From NCBI RefSeq assembly GCF_001691415.1, contig NZ_LRRR01000031.1, positions 1 through 51,256 on the forward strand: a DNA stretch of 51,256 nucleotides. The letters are read 5' to 3'. The stretch's first letter is position 1. Each line of letters starts with the position of its first letter. The translations under genes were made by a program, and so were the position numbers. The stretch comes from Pararhodobacter sp. CCB-MM2. GTDB taxonomy: Bacteria; Pseudomonadota; Alphaproteobacteria; Rhodobacterales; Rhodobacteraceae. A model generated the notes under the pieces. That model was given only the letters and a program-made list of their open reading frames with translations, searched no databases and was not told the DNA's origin. Positions 1 through 6,809 of the stretch are shown here, in pieces.

Positions 1-164
1 CCGTGAAGCTGCCGGAAGGCACCGAGATGGTGATGCCGGGCGACAACCTGAAGTTCGAAGTCTCGCTGATCGCCCCGATCGCCATGGAAGAGAAGCTGCG
101 CTTCGCTATCCGTGAAGGCGGCCGTACCGTCGGCGCCGGCGTCGTCTCGAAAATCATCAAGTAA
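1..164 (+). CDS. tuf: Elongation factor Tu, 3' end only
   Basis: Only the last 53 codons lie in the window; the gene begins upstream of base 1 and is read in the frame starting at base 3. The visible residues (KLPEGTEMVMPGDN near the left edge, then REGGRTVGAGVVSKIIK at the end) are the conserved beta-barrel domain 3 of EF-Tu, the GTPase that delivers aminoacyl-tRNA to the ribosome. A tuf gene directly before rpsJ is the usual order in alphaproteobacteria. A 64-base gap containing a G-rich/C-rich imperfect inverted repeat (about 171-218) separates it from rpsJ, so read-through into the S10 cluster is likely. Confidence 0.97.
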   Translation, partial: VKLPEGTEMVMPGDNLKFEVSLIAPIAMEEKLRFAIREGGRTVGAGVVSKIIK

Positions 165-228
165 GTAACGCGGTGGGGTGGGGCCGGGAAACCCTCCCGT
201 CCCCACCTGCCAACCCGAGGGAAAAACG

Positions 229-537
229 ATGCAAGGTCAAACCATCCGCATCCGGCTCAAGGCCTTCGATTACCGCGTGCTCGATGCTTCGACCGCGGAA
301 ATCGTCAACACGGCCAAGCGCACGGGCGCTCAGGTCCGCGGTCCGATCCCGCTGCCCAACAAAATCGAGAAGTTCACGGTTCTCCGTGGCCCGCACATCG
401 ACAAGAAGTCGCGCGACCAGTGGGAAATCCGGACGCACAAGCGTCTTCTCGACATCGTCGACCCGACCCCGCAGACCGTGGACGCGCTCATGAAGCTCGA
501 CCTCGCTGCCGGCGTCGATGTCGAAATCAAGGTTTAA
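229..537 (+). CDS. rpsJ: 30S ribosomal protein S10
   Basis: The 102-residue product has the family's usual length and begins MQGQTIRIRLKAFDYRVLD, the S10 signature, with the conserved GPIPLPNKIEKFTVLRGPH stretch in the middle. S10 sits in the 30S head and, in other bacteria, also pairs with NusB in antitermination. The ATG at 229 is chosen over in-frame upstream starts because it gives the family N-terminus and follows GAGGGAAA. It is the first gene of the S10 unit, 12 bases before rplC. Confidence 0.98.
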   Translation: MQGQTIRIRLKAFDYRVLDASTAEIVNTAKRTGAQVRGPIPLPNKIEKFTVLRGPHIDKKSRDQWEIRTHKRLLDIVDPTPQTVDALMKLDLAAGVDVEIKV

Positions 538-549
538 GGAGCTCTACCG

Positions 550-1278
550 ATGCGCTCTGGAGTTATCGCAAAGAAACTGGGCATGACCCGGTTGTTCCTG
601 GAGGACGGGAAGCAGGTTCCCGTGACCGTTCTCCAACTCGACTCGCTGCAGGTTGTCGCGCAGCGCACCTCTGACACCGACGGTTACACCGCGGTTCAGC
701 TGGGCGCCGGCACGGCGAAAGCGAAGCGTGTTTCGGCCCCGATGCGTGGTCACTTCGCGAAAGCGAACGTCGCCCCGAAGCGTAAGGTCGCCGAATTCCG
801 CGTCTCGCCGGAAAACCTGATCGAAGTTGGCGCCGAGATCTCGGCCGAGCACTATGTTGCCGGTCAGTTCGTCGACATCGCCGGCACCTCGATCGGTAAA
901 GGCTTCGCCGGTGTTATGAAGCGCCACAACTTCGGTGGTCTTCGCGCCTCGCACGGTGTGTCGATCTCGCACCGTTCGCACGGTTCGACCGGCCAGTGCC
1001 AGGACCCCGGCAAGGTGTTCAAGGGCAAGAAGATGGCGGGTCACCTCGGTGCCGTCCGCGTCACCACCCAGAACCTGCAGATCGTCCGTACCGACGCCGA
1101 CCGTGGCCTGATCATGGTCAAGGGCGCCGTTCCGGGCTCGAAAGGTGGCTGGGTCACCATCAAGGACGCGGTCAAGAAAGCCGCCCACGCTGACGCGCCG
1201 CGTCCGGCCGGCCTGAAAGCCGCCGAAGCGACCGCCGCTGCCGAGGCTGCGCCTGCCGCTGAAGGAGCTGATGAATGA
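550..1278 (+). CDS. rplC: 50S ribosomal protein L3
   Basis: The 242-residue protein starts MRSGVIAKKLGMTRLF and contains GSTGQCQDPGKVFKGKKMAG, the segment reaching toward the peptidyl-transferase centre; its Gln is the residue methylated by PrmB in E. coli. L3 helps to initiate 50S assembly. It is longer than the E. coli protein (209) because of an Ala/Glu/Pro-rich C-terminal tail from about residue 205, a common alphaproteobacterial feature. Its stop overlaps the rplD start by four bases (ATGA), indicating translational coupling. Confidence 0.98.
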   Translation: MRSGVIAKKLGMTRLFLEDGKQVPVTVLQLDSLQVVAQRTSDTDGYTAVQLGAGTAKAKRVSAPMRGHFAKANVAPKRKVAEFRVSPENLIEVGAEISAEHYVAGQFVDIAGTSIGKGFAGVMKRHNFGGLRASHGVSISHRSHGSTGQCQDPGKVFKGKKMAGHLGAVRVTTQNLQIVRTDADRGLIMVKGAVPGSKGGWVTIKDAVKKAAHADAPRPAGLKAAEATAAAEAAPAAEGADE

Positions 1279-1895
1279 AACTCGACGTGATCAAGCTCGA
1301 CGCCGGCAAGGCCGGTGAAGTCGACCTGAACGACGCGATCTTCGGTCTCGAGCCCCGCGCCGACCTGCTGCACCGTGTGGTGCGCTGGCAGCGCGCCAAG
1401 GCGCAGGCCGGCACCCACTCGGTGCTGGGTCGCTCGGAAGTGTCGTACTCGACCAAGAAGATCTATCGCCAGAAAGGCACCGGCGGCGCTCGTCACGGTT
1501 CCAAGAAGGCGCCGATCTTCCGTAAGGGTGGTGTCTACAAGGGCCCGACCCCGCGGTCGCACGCTTTCGACCTGCCGAAGAAAGTTCGCGCCCTCGGCCT
1601 GAAGCATGCGCTTTCGGCCAAGGCTGCCGCTGGCAAGCTGGTTATCCTGGATGCGGCTGACATGGCCGAAGCCAAGACTGCTCTGCTCGCCAAGGCCGTG
1701 AACGATCTGGGCTGGAAGAAGGTCCTGATCATCGACGGCGCCGAAGTGAACGCGAACTTCGCCGCTGCCGCTCGCAACCTCGATGGCGTCGATGTGCTGC
1801 CGTCGATGGGCGCGAACGTCTACGACATCCTGAAGCGTGACACCCTGGTGATCACGAAGGCGGGTGTCGAAGCTCTGGAGGCTCGACTGGCATGA
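1275..1895 (+). CDS. rplD: 50S ribosomal protein L4
   Basis: The 206-residue protein has the typical L4 loop (STKKIYRQKGTGGARHG, then KKAPIFRKGG) that lines the exit tunnel, followed by the globular domain with KVLIIDG. In E. coli, L4 also represses its own operon by binding the S10 leader. The very short leader before rpsJ here makes that mechanism uncertain in this organism. The start overlaps rplC by four bases and the stop overlaps rplW by four bases. Confidence 0.98.
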   Translation: MKLDVIKLDAGKAGEVDLNDAIFGLEPRADLLHRVVRWQRAKAQAGTHSVLGRSEVSYSTKKIYRQKGTGGARHGSKKAPIFRKGGVYKGPTPRSHAFDLPKKVRALGLKHALSAKAAAGKLVILDAADMAEAKTALLAKAVNDLGWKKVLIIDGAEVNANFAAAARNLDGVDVLPSMGANVYDILKRDTLVITKAGVEALEARLA

Positions 1896-2188
1896 GCGCT
1901 AAGCCTGAACATTACGACGTGATCCGCAAGCCGATCATCACCGAGAAAGCGACCATGGCTTCGGAAGCCAATGCCGTCGTCTTCGAAGTGGCGATCGACT
2001 CGACCAAGCCGCAGATCAAAGAAGCCGTTGAGACCCTCTTCGGTGTCAAGGTGAAGGCGGTCAACACCACCGTCACCAAGGGCAAGACCAAGCGTTTCCG
2101 GGGCATCCTGGGCACGCGCAAGGACGTCAAGAAAGCGTATGTCACCCTCGAGGAAGGCAACGCGATCGACGTGACCACCGGTCTGTGA
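1892..2188 (+). CDS. rplW: 50S ribosomal protein L23
   Basis: This 98-residue protein carries the L23 motif IRKPIITEKATMAS near the N-terminus and the GVKVKAVNTT and KTKRFRG segments. L23 lies at the polypeptide exit and is the docking site for trigger factor and SRP. It is coupled to rplD through an ATGA overlap. In most bacteria rplB follows within a few bases; here a terminator and about 1 kb of other sequence intervene, so rplW is the last gene of this first unit. Confidence 0.98.
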   Translation: MSAKPEHYDVIRKPIITEKATMASEANAVVFEVAIDSTKPQIKEAVETLFGVKVKAVNTTVTKGKTKRFRGILGTRKDVKKAYVTLEEGNAIDVTTGL

Positions 2189-2196
2189 TCCGCGCC

Positions 2197-2220
2197 GGTG
2201 GGGTGTAACCCCACCCTACG
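2197..2220. repeat. Palindromic intergenic repeat, copy A
   Basis: Arms GGTGGGG and CCCCACC flank the 5-base loop TGTAA, and the tail is CTACG. The same unit recurs at 24961-24984, 24996-25018 (inverted), 30003-30026 and 31500-31523 (inverted). It sits immediately before the rplW terminator. It resembles REP-like extragenic palindromes, but no transposase or RAYT gene is present in the window to link it to. Confidence 0.85.
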
Positions 2221-2228
2221 CAAAAGAG

Positions 2229-2266
2229 GGCCCCTCACCGCAAGGTGGGGGGCCTTCTTGTATTTG
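2229..2266 (+). terminator. Rho-independent terminator after rplW
   Basis: An 11-bp stem (2229-2239 with 2244-2254, one G-T wobble) closes a GCAA tetraloop and is followed by the T-rich run TTCTTGTATTTG. This is a strong intrinsic terminator placed inside the classical S10 operon, so genes from rplB onward probably need another promoter or partial read-through. Confidence 0.85.
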
Positions 2267-2330
2267 CGGGCGGTGTGGTGGATCGTTTGGATTCAGAGAG
2301 CCGTGCTGCCATGAGCGGCAGGGTCTGGGA

Positions 2331-2573
2331 ATGGGCCTTGGAGGTACGGTCGGTTTGAGTTTTCGTGTAAAGATGATGCTTGAGGTCCTGGCGTGGTTTG
2401 GCTTTGCCGGATGCTATTGGTGGGAGGCGACGGTGTTCGATGACTCCCACTTTCGCCTTGCGGCCCTCACGGTCGTCTACGGCGGGCCGATCATAATCTT
2501 CTTCGAGTATATGCGAGGCAGGCAGCGCGGAGACGTCCCGGCAGCGCGAAGGTCTAGCCGGGAAGCTGATTGA
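2331..2573 (+). CDS. Small hypothetical membrane protein
   Basis: I do not recognise this 80-residue ORF. It has two hydrophobic stretches, roughly residues 16-29 (MLEVLAWFGFAGCYW) and 43-59 (RLAALTVVYGGPIIIFFEY), then a basic, arginine-rich tail, so it could be a two-span inner-membrane protein. The start is uncertain: an ATG-ATG pair at 2373-2378 is equally possible, and neither has a clear ribosome-binding site. Its GC content is a little lower than that of the flanking ribosomal genes. It lies between the rplW terminator and the DUF2200 gene. Confidence 0.4.
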   Translation: MGLGGTVGLSFRVKMMLEVLAWFGFAGCYWWEATVFDDSHFRLAALTVVYGGPIIIFFEYMRGRQRGDVPAARRSSREAD

Positions 2574-2659
2574 GGTTCGGACGGCCTCGCGCACGGTTAG
2601 CGGGTCTATTTCTTGCGCTTGGGGTCACGAGCAGGCACCCTGCACCCAGGGAGGCCTGG

Positions 2660-3010
2660 ATGGACAATCACCGCATCTACAAGACCAGCGTGGCGAGCGT
2701 GTACCGCCTCTATCTCGCCAAGGTCGAGAGGAAAGGCCGCGGCCGCGAAGAGCTCGACGAGGCGATCCGCTGGCTCACCGGGCATGACCAGCCGGGTCTA
2801 GAGGCGGTGCTGGAGCAGGGCACGGATTTCGAGACGTTCTTTGCCGAGGCTCCGGCCATGAACCCGTCCCGCGCGGCGATCACCGGCAAGATCTGCGGTG
2901 TGCGGATCGAGGAGCTGCCGGAAGGCACGATGCGCGAGATCCGCTACCTGGACAAGCTTGTCGATGAGATCGCCAAGGGCCGACCGATGGCCAAGGTCCT
3001 CCGCTGCTGA
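2660..3010 (+). CDS. DUF2200 family protein
   Basis: The 116-residue product matches DUF2200 as I know it across its whole length: an opening NHRIYKTSVASVYRLYLAK, then EAIRWLTGHDQPGLEAVL, then TDFETFFAEAPAMNPSRAAI, ICGVRIEELPEG, and a closing IRYLDKLVDEIAKGRPM. The family is small, cytosolic and of unknown function. The ATG at 2660 is preferred to the longer ORF because it follows CAGGGAGG and begins at the family N-terminus. It sits on the same strand as the ribosomal genes in the rplW-rplB gap, 234 bases before rplB. Nothing in the sequence ties it to translation. Confidence 0.85.
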   Translation: MDNHRIYKTSVASVYRLYLAKVERKGRGREELDEAIRWLTGHDQPGLEAVLEQGTDFETFFAEAPAMNPSRAAITGKICGVRIEELPEGTMREIRYLDKLVDEIAKGRPMAKVLRC

Positions 3011-3101
3011 CAGCGCTGACGATCCACGCCGAAAGCCCAAAAAAACAGGCGCCGCCTATGGACGTGGCGCCGGAAATCGCGTAGTTCCCGCCCATCGCGC
3101 G

Positions 3102-3122
3102 GCCCCGGATTCGTTCCGGGGC
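3102..3122 (+). other. Strong hairpin in the rplB leader
   Basis: Arms GCCCCGG and CCGGGGC close a 7-base loop. No U-tract follows, so it is not a typical intrinsic terminator. Upstream, GGCGCC arms (3040-3064 area) form another stem, and downstream 3204-3219 forms GGCAGG-GCAA-CCTGCC with a GNRA-type tetraloop. The 234-base spacer before rplB is therefore highly structured and could be a regulatory leader. Confidence 0.5.
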
Positions 3123-3170
3123 TGTCGATTTATGGAATCAGGGTTCGATTCGGGCAACCGATACGCACCC

Positions 3171-3199
3171 GGAACAGGCCACCTTCGGGGGGCTATAAC
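3171..3199 (+). promoter_or_regulatory. Weak candidate promoter for the rplB unit
   Basis: TATAAC at 3194-3199 is a good -10 box. The -35 position 17 bases upstream reads GGAACA, matching the consensus in only three positions. The call rests mostly on the need for a restart after the rplW terminator. The GGCAGG-GCAA-CCTGCC hairpin begins at about +1. Confidence 0.25.
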
Positions 3200-3244
3200 G
3201 GAAGGCAGGGCAACCTGCCTGCAAAGCAACGGAAGACAGAAACC

Positions 3245-4084
3245 ATGGCACTCAAGTCGTATAAACCGACGACGCCTGGCCAGCGTGGGCTGGTGCTGAT
3301 CGACCGTTCGGAGCTTTGGAAAGGACGTCCCGTCAAGCACCTCACCGAGGGCCTGACGAAAACGGGCGGCCGGAACAACACCGGACGGATCACGGCATTC
3401 CACAAAGGCGGCGGCGCAAAGCGCCTCTATCGCATCGTGGACTTCAAGCGTCGCAAGTTCGACGTGGCCGCGACGGTCGAGCGTATCGAATATGACCCCA
3501 ACCGCACCGCGTTCATCGCGCTGATCCGCTACGAAGACGGCGAAGTGGCCTACATCCTGGCCCCGCAGCGTCTGGCCGTTGGCGACAGCGTTATCTCGGG
3601 CGCGAAAACCGACGTCAAGCCGGGCAACGCGATGCCGTTCTCGGGCATGCCGCTCGGTACCATCGTCCACAACGTCGAGCTGAAGCCGGGCAAGGGCGGT
3701 CAGATCGCACGCGCCGCGGGCACCTACGCCCAGTTCGTCGGCCGTGACGGTGGCTACGCTCAGCTGCGCCTCTCGTCGGGCGAACTGCGCATGGTCCGTC
3801 AGGAATGCATGGCCACCGTTGGTGCCGTGTCGAACTCGGATCACTCGAACCAGAACCTCGGTAAAGCCGGTCGTCGTCGCCACATGGGCATCAAGCCGAC
3901 CGTCCGCGGTGTTGCGATGAACCCGATCGATCACCCGCATGGTGGTGGTGAAGGCCGGACCTCGGGCGGCCGTACGCCGGTTAGCCCCTGGGGTAAGGAC
4001 ACCAAGGGTACCCGTACCCGCTCGAACAAGGCGACGGACAAATACATCATCCGTTCGCGCCACGCCAAGAAGAAGGGCCGCTAA
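3245..4084 (+). CDS. rplB: 50S ribosomal protein L2
   Basis: This 279-residue protein is full length, opening MALKSYKPTTPGQRGLVL. It carries the near-invariant NPIDHPHGGGEGRTSGGR segment, whose His lies close to the peptidyl-transferase centre. L2 is a primary 23S-binding protein needed for subunit association. The start follows AACGGAAGACAGAAACC, a purine-rich ribosome-binding site. It heads a tightly packed unit rplB-rpsS-rplV-rpsC-rplP. Confidence 0.98.
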   Translation: MALKSYKPTTPGQRGLVLIDRSELWKGRPVKHLTEGLTKTGGRNNTGRITAFHKGGGAKRLYRIVDFKRRKFDVAATVERIEYDPNRTAFIALIRYEDGEVAYILAPQRLAVGDSVISGAKTDVKPGNAMPFSGMPLGTIVHNVELKPGKGGQIARAAGTYAQFVGRDGGYAQLRLSSGELRMVRQECMATVGAVSNSDHSNQNLGKAGRRRHMGIKPTVRGVAMNPIDHPHGGGEGRTSGGRTPVSPWGKDTKGTRTRSNKATDKYIIRSRHAKKKGR

Positions 4085-4087
4085 TCC

Positions 4088-4366
4088 ATGGCACGTTCTG
4101 TTTGGAAAGGCCCTTTCGTTGACGCCTATCTGCTGAAAAAAGCGGAGAAAGCGCGCGAGTCCGGCCGTAGCGACGTCATCAAGATCTGGTCGCGCCGCTC
4201 CACCATCCTGCCGCAATTCGTGGGCCTGACTTTCGGCGTCTACAACGGCAAGAAGCACATCCCGGTCAACGTGACTGAGGAAATGATCGGCCAGAAATTC
4301 GGTGAGTACTCGCCGACCCGTACCTACTACGGGCACGCTGCCGACAAGAAAGCGAAGCGGAAGTAA
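4088..4366 (+). CDS. rpsS: 30S ribosomal protein S19
   Basis: The protein has the usual 92 residues, beginning MARSVWKGPFVDAYLLKK and ending in a Lys/Arg-rich tail. The conserved HIPVNVTEEMIGQKFGEYSPTR core is intact. S19 forms a complex with S13 in the 30S head and contacts the A-site tRNA. It starts three bases after the rplB stop. Confidence 0.98.
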   Translation: MARSVWKGPFVDAYLLKKAEKARESGRSDVIKIWSRRSTILPQFVGLTFGVYNGKKHIPVNVTEEMIGQKFGEYSPTRTYYGHAADKKAKRK

Positions 4367-4369
4367 GTC

Positions 4370-4750
4370 ATGGGTAAAGAGCAAAATCCGCGCCGCGTGG
4401 CTGACAACGAAGCCATGGCCAAGGCCAGCATGCTGCGCGTCTCGCCGCAGAAGCTGAACCTGGTCGCCGGCCTCATCCGCGGCAAGAAGGTCGAGAAGGC
4501 GCTGTCCGATCTCACCTTCTCGAAGAAGCGTATCGCCATCGACGTGAAGAAGTGCCTTCAGTCGGCTGTCGCCAACGCTGAAAACAACCACGGTCTCGAC
4601 GTCGACAACCTGATCGTCGCCGAAGCCTGGGTTGGCAAGAAAATGGTCATGAAGCGCGGTCGTCCGCGGGCTCGCGGCCGTTTCGGCAAGATCATGAAGC
4701 CGTTCTCCGAAATCACCATCAAGGTGCGCGAGCGCGAGGAGCAAGCGTAA
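4370..4750 (+). CDS. rplV: 50S ribosomal protein L22
   Basis: The 126-residue protein has the globular core (MLRVSPQKLNLVAGLIRGKK) and the extended beta-hairpin (MKRGRPRARGRFGKI) that lines the exit tunnel; changes in this hairpin give macrolide resistance in other bacteria. It carries a slightly longer N-terminus (MGKEQNPRRVADNE) than E. coli L22 (110). It starts three bases after rpsS, and its TAA shares one base with the rpsC ATG. Confidence 0.97.
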   Translation: MGKEQNPRRVADNEAMAKASMLRVSPQKLNLVAGLIRGKKVEKALSDLTFSKKRIAIDVKKCLQSAVANAENNHGLDVDNLIVAEAWVGKKMVMKRGRPRARGRFGKIMKPFSEITIKVREREEQA

Positions 4751-5478
4751 TGGGACAGAAGGTTAACCCCATCGGGATGCGCCTCCAGGTCAACCGCACC
4801 TGGGACAGCCGCTGGTACGCAGACGGCGAAGAATATGGCAACCTGCTCCTTGAAGATCTGCGCATGCGCGACTTCATCAAGGAAGAGTGCAAGGCTGCCG
4901 GCGTGAGCCGCGTTGTGATCGAGCGTCCGCACAAGAAGTGCCGCGTCACGATCCACACCGCGCGTCCGGGCGTGATCATCGGCAAAAAAGGCGCCGATAT
5001 CGAAGGCCTGCGCAAGAAGCTGTCGAACTTCACCGACTCGGAACTGCACCTCAACATCGTTGAAGTCCGCAAGCCCGAGCTGGACGCCCAGCTGGTGGCC
5101 GAGTCGATCGCCCAGCAGCTCGAGCGTCGTGTCTCGTTCCGCCGCGCCATGAAGCGCTCGGTGCAGAACGCGATGCGTATCGGTGCCCTCGGCATCCGTG
5201 TGAACATCGCCGGCCGCCTTGGCGGCGCCGAGATCGCCCGGACCGAATGGTATCGCGAAGGCCGTGTGCCGCTGCACACCCTGCGCGCCGACATCGACTA
5301 TGCGCTGGCCGAGGCCATGACCCCCTACGGGATCATCGGTATCAAGGTCTGGATCTACAAGGGCGACATCATGGAGCATGACCCGCAGGCGCGCGATCGC
5401 CGGCAGGCCGAGCTTCAGGAAGGCCCGAGCAGCGCGCCGCGTCGTGATCGTCGCGACGATCGCCGCGACCGCGCCTGA
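4750..5478 (+). CDS. rpsC: 30S ribosomal protein S3
   Basis: The 242-residue protein starts MGQKVNPIGMRLQ. A type II KH domain with the GKKG loop (RPGVIIGKKGADIEGL) lies at about residues 74-90, and the C-terminal S3 domain includes VNIAGRLGGAEIARTEWY. The tail is a charged Arg/Asp repeat (RRDRRDDRRDRA) that is variable in the family. S3 helps form the mRNA entry channel and its helicase activity. It overlaps rplV by one base. Confidence 0.98.
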   Translation: MGQKVNPIGMRLQVNRTWDSRWYADGEEYGNLLLEDLRMRDFIKEECKAAGVSRVVIERPHKKCRVTIHTARPGVIIGKKGADIEGLRKKLSNFTDSELHLNIVEVRKPELDAQLVAESIAQQLERRVSFRRAMKRSVQNAMRIGALGIRVNIAGRLGGAEIARTEWYREGRVPLHTLRADIDYALAEAMTPYGIIGIKVWIYKGDIMEHDPQARDRRQAELQEGPSSAPRRDRRDDRRDRA

Positions 5479-5490
5479 GGAGAGTAAGTC

Positions 5491-5904
5491 ATGCTGCAAC
5501 CGAAACGGACTAAGTTCCGCAAACAGCACAAGGGCCGCATCCACGGCGAAGCCAAGGGCGGTATGCTCCTGAACTTCGGCTCGTACGGTCTGAAGGCTGT
5601 CGAACCGGAGCGCATCACCGCGCGTCAGATCGAAGCTGCGCGTCGTGCCATGACCCGTCACATGAAACGTCAGGGCCGTGTCTGGATCCGTATCTTCCCG
5701 GACGTCCCCGTCTCGGCCAAGCCGGTCGAAGTGCGGATGGGTAAAGGTAAGGGTTCGGTCGACCGTTGGACCTGCAAGGTCAAGCCGGGCCGGATGATGT
5801 TCGAGATCGACGGTGTGAACGAAGACATCGCCCGCGAAGCCCTGCGCCTCGCTGCGATGAAGCTTCCGATCAAGACCCGCGTCGTCGTTCGCGAAGACTG
5901 GTAA
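5491..5904 (+). CDS. rplP: 50S ribosomal protein L16
   Basis: This 137-residue protein is full length, starting MLQPKRTKFRKQHKGRIHG. It organises the A-site region of the 50S subunit. The segment VEVRMGKGKG contains the arginine equivalent to E. coli Arg81, which the oxygenase YcfD/RoxA hydroxylates there. The gene ends the rplB unit and is followed by a strong terminator. The facing gene encodes a 2OG-Fe(II) oxygenase of a different subfamily; any link is inference (see findings). Confidence 0.98.
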   Translation: MLQPKRTKFRKQHKGRIHGEAKGGMLLNFGSYGLKAVEPERITARQIEAARRAMTRHMKRQGRVWIRIFPDVPVSAKPVEVRMGKGKGSVDRWTCKVKPGRMMFEIDGVNEDIAREALRLAAMKLPIKTRVVVREDW

Positions 5905-5951
5905 TCGGCGCGCCCTCAGGGCACGTTCCAGTCTGACGAAAGAACAAGAAA

Positions 5952-5980
5952 CCCCCGCCGAGCGATCGGCGGGGGTTTTT
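5952..5980. terminator. Strong terminator after rplP
   Basis: The 10-bp stem CCCCCGCCGA/TCGGCGGGGG closes a GCGA tetraloop and is followed by TTTTT on the plus strand. It ends the rplB-rplP unit and, being nearly symmetrical, could also stop the convergent oxygenase transcript. Confidence 0.9.
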
Positions 5981-6010
5981 CTGTCTCCGGTGAGTGGTGA
6001 GGCGACCGCC

Positions 6011-6637
6011 TCACTCCCAGCGGTAGTTGAAGCTCACCGAGATCCGCTCGTCCTCGGCCATGTTCATCGGCACCTCGTGGCGCAGCCAGCTCTCCCACAG
6101 CAGCACGTCGCCGACCTCGGGCTTCACATAGACGAAGGTCTGCATCTCGCGCCGCGCGTCCTTCAGCCGGGCAGGGGCGGCCATCAACCGGCCCGAGCGC
6201 GGGTCTTCCAGCTTCAGCGCAGAGGTGCCCTCGGGCATCTGCACATAGGTCGTCCCCGAGATCACCGAATGCGGGTGCAAATGCGAGGTGTGCAGCCCGC
6301 CCTCCGGCAGGATGTTGATCCACAGATCTTCCAGCACCAGCTTGCGGTCCTCAAGGTTGAATTCCAGATCCTTGGCGAAGGCCGCGACATGCTTGTCGAG
6401 CGCCTTCTGTATGTCGGCGAAGATCGGGAAGCGCCAGGGCAGATCGGTCAGCGAGGCATAGGAGGTATAGCCGGGATAGCCCTGCTCCTCGCACCATTCC
6501 TGACCGGCCTCGTCGTCCTCGGCGATGGAATAGCAGGAATTGACCAGCTCCTCCGGGTCGACCTGCGGTTTGTAGGCGGAAAGCGGCGCGCGGTAGAGGC
6601 GCGTGACGAAGAGCGATTCGATGGTGGCCTTGGACAT
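6011..6637 (-). CDS. Putative 2OG-Fe(II) oxygenase (TIGR02466-type)
   Basis: The 208-residue protein matches the 2-oxoglutarate/Fe(II) oxygenase family I know as TIGR02466. It has a His-rich segment HTSHLHPHSVISG at about residues 116-128, where iron ligands are expected, the spacer LEDPRSGR, and the distal motif GDVLLWESWLRHEVPMN then ERISVSFNYRW, holding the third ligand (His187) and the 2OG-binding Arg (Arg198). Such enzymes hydroxylate small molecules or protein side chains; the substrate is unknown. There is no signal peptide, so it is cytosolic. It is convergent with rplP across the shared terminator and transcribed alone. Confidence 0.85.
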   Translation of the reverse strand: MSKATIESLFVTRLYRAPLSAYKPQVDPEELVNSCYSIAEDDEAGQEWCEEQGYPGYTSYASLTDLPWRFPIFADIQKALDKHVAAFAKDLEFNLEDRKLVLEDLWINILPEGGLHTSHLHPHSVISGTTYVQMPEGTSALKLEDPRSGRLMAAPARLKDARREMQTFVYVKPEVGDVLLWESWLRHEVPMNMAEDERISVSFNYRWE

Positions 6638-6809
6638 GGGCGTGATCCTGATGCGGGCAGGGCAGGGCGCCCCGCAATTGCTGCCGATCTACACGCATCC
6701 AGTGGGTTGGTGCAAATCCCGCATCCACCGGGGGACGGCCGGGGTGGTGATCTAATCAGCCCCGACCGCTTGCCTCAGGGGTGTTCCTTCGCCATGAGGG
6801 CGGCGTAAC

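Noticed and set aside
178..228. N-terminal extension of the S10 reading frame
   Set aside because: The family N-terminus and ribosome-binding site support ATG 229.
3138..3155. tRNA T-arm-like GGTTCGATTC
   Set aside because: The flanking bases cannot form a 5-bp T-stem and no acceptor or anticodon arm is present.
3056..4744. Long minus-strand ORF (562 codons) opposite rplB-rpsS-rplV
   Set aside because: It is an antisense shadow of three conserved ribosomal genes in high-GC DNA, with low-complexity residues and no recognisable domain.
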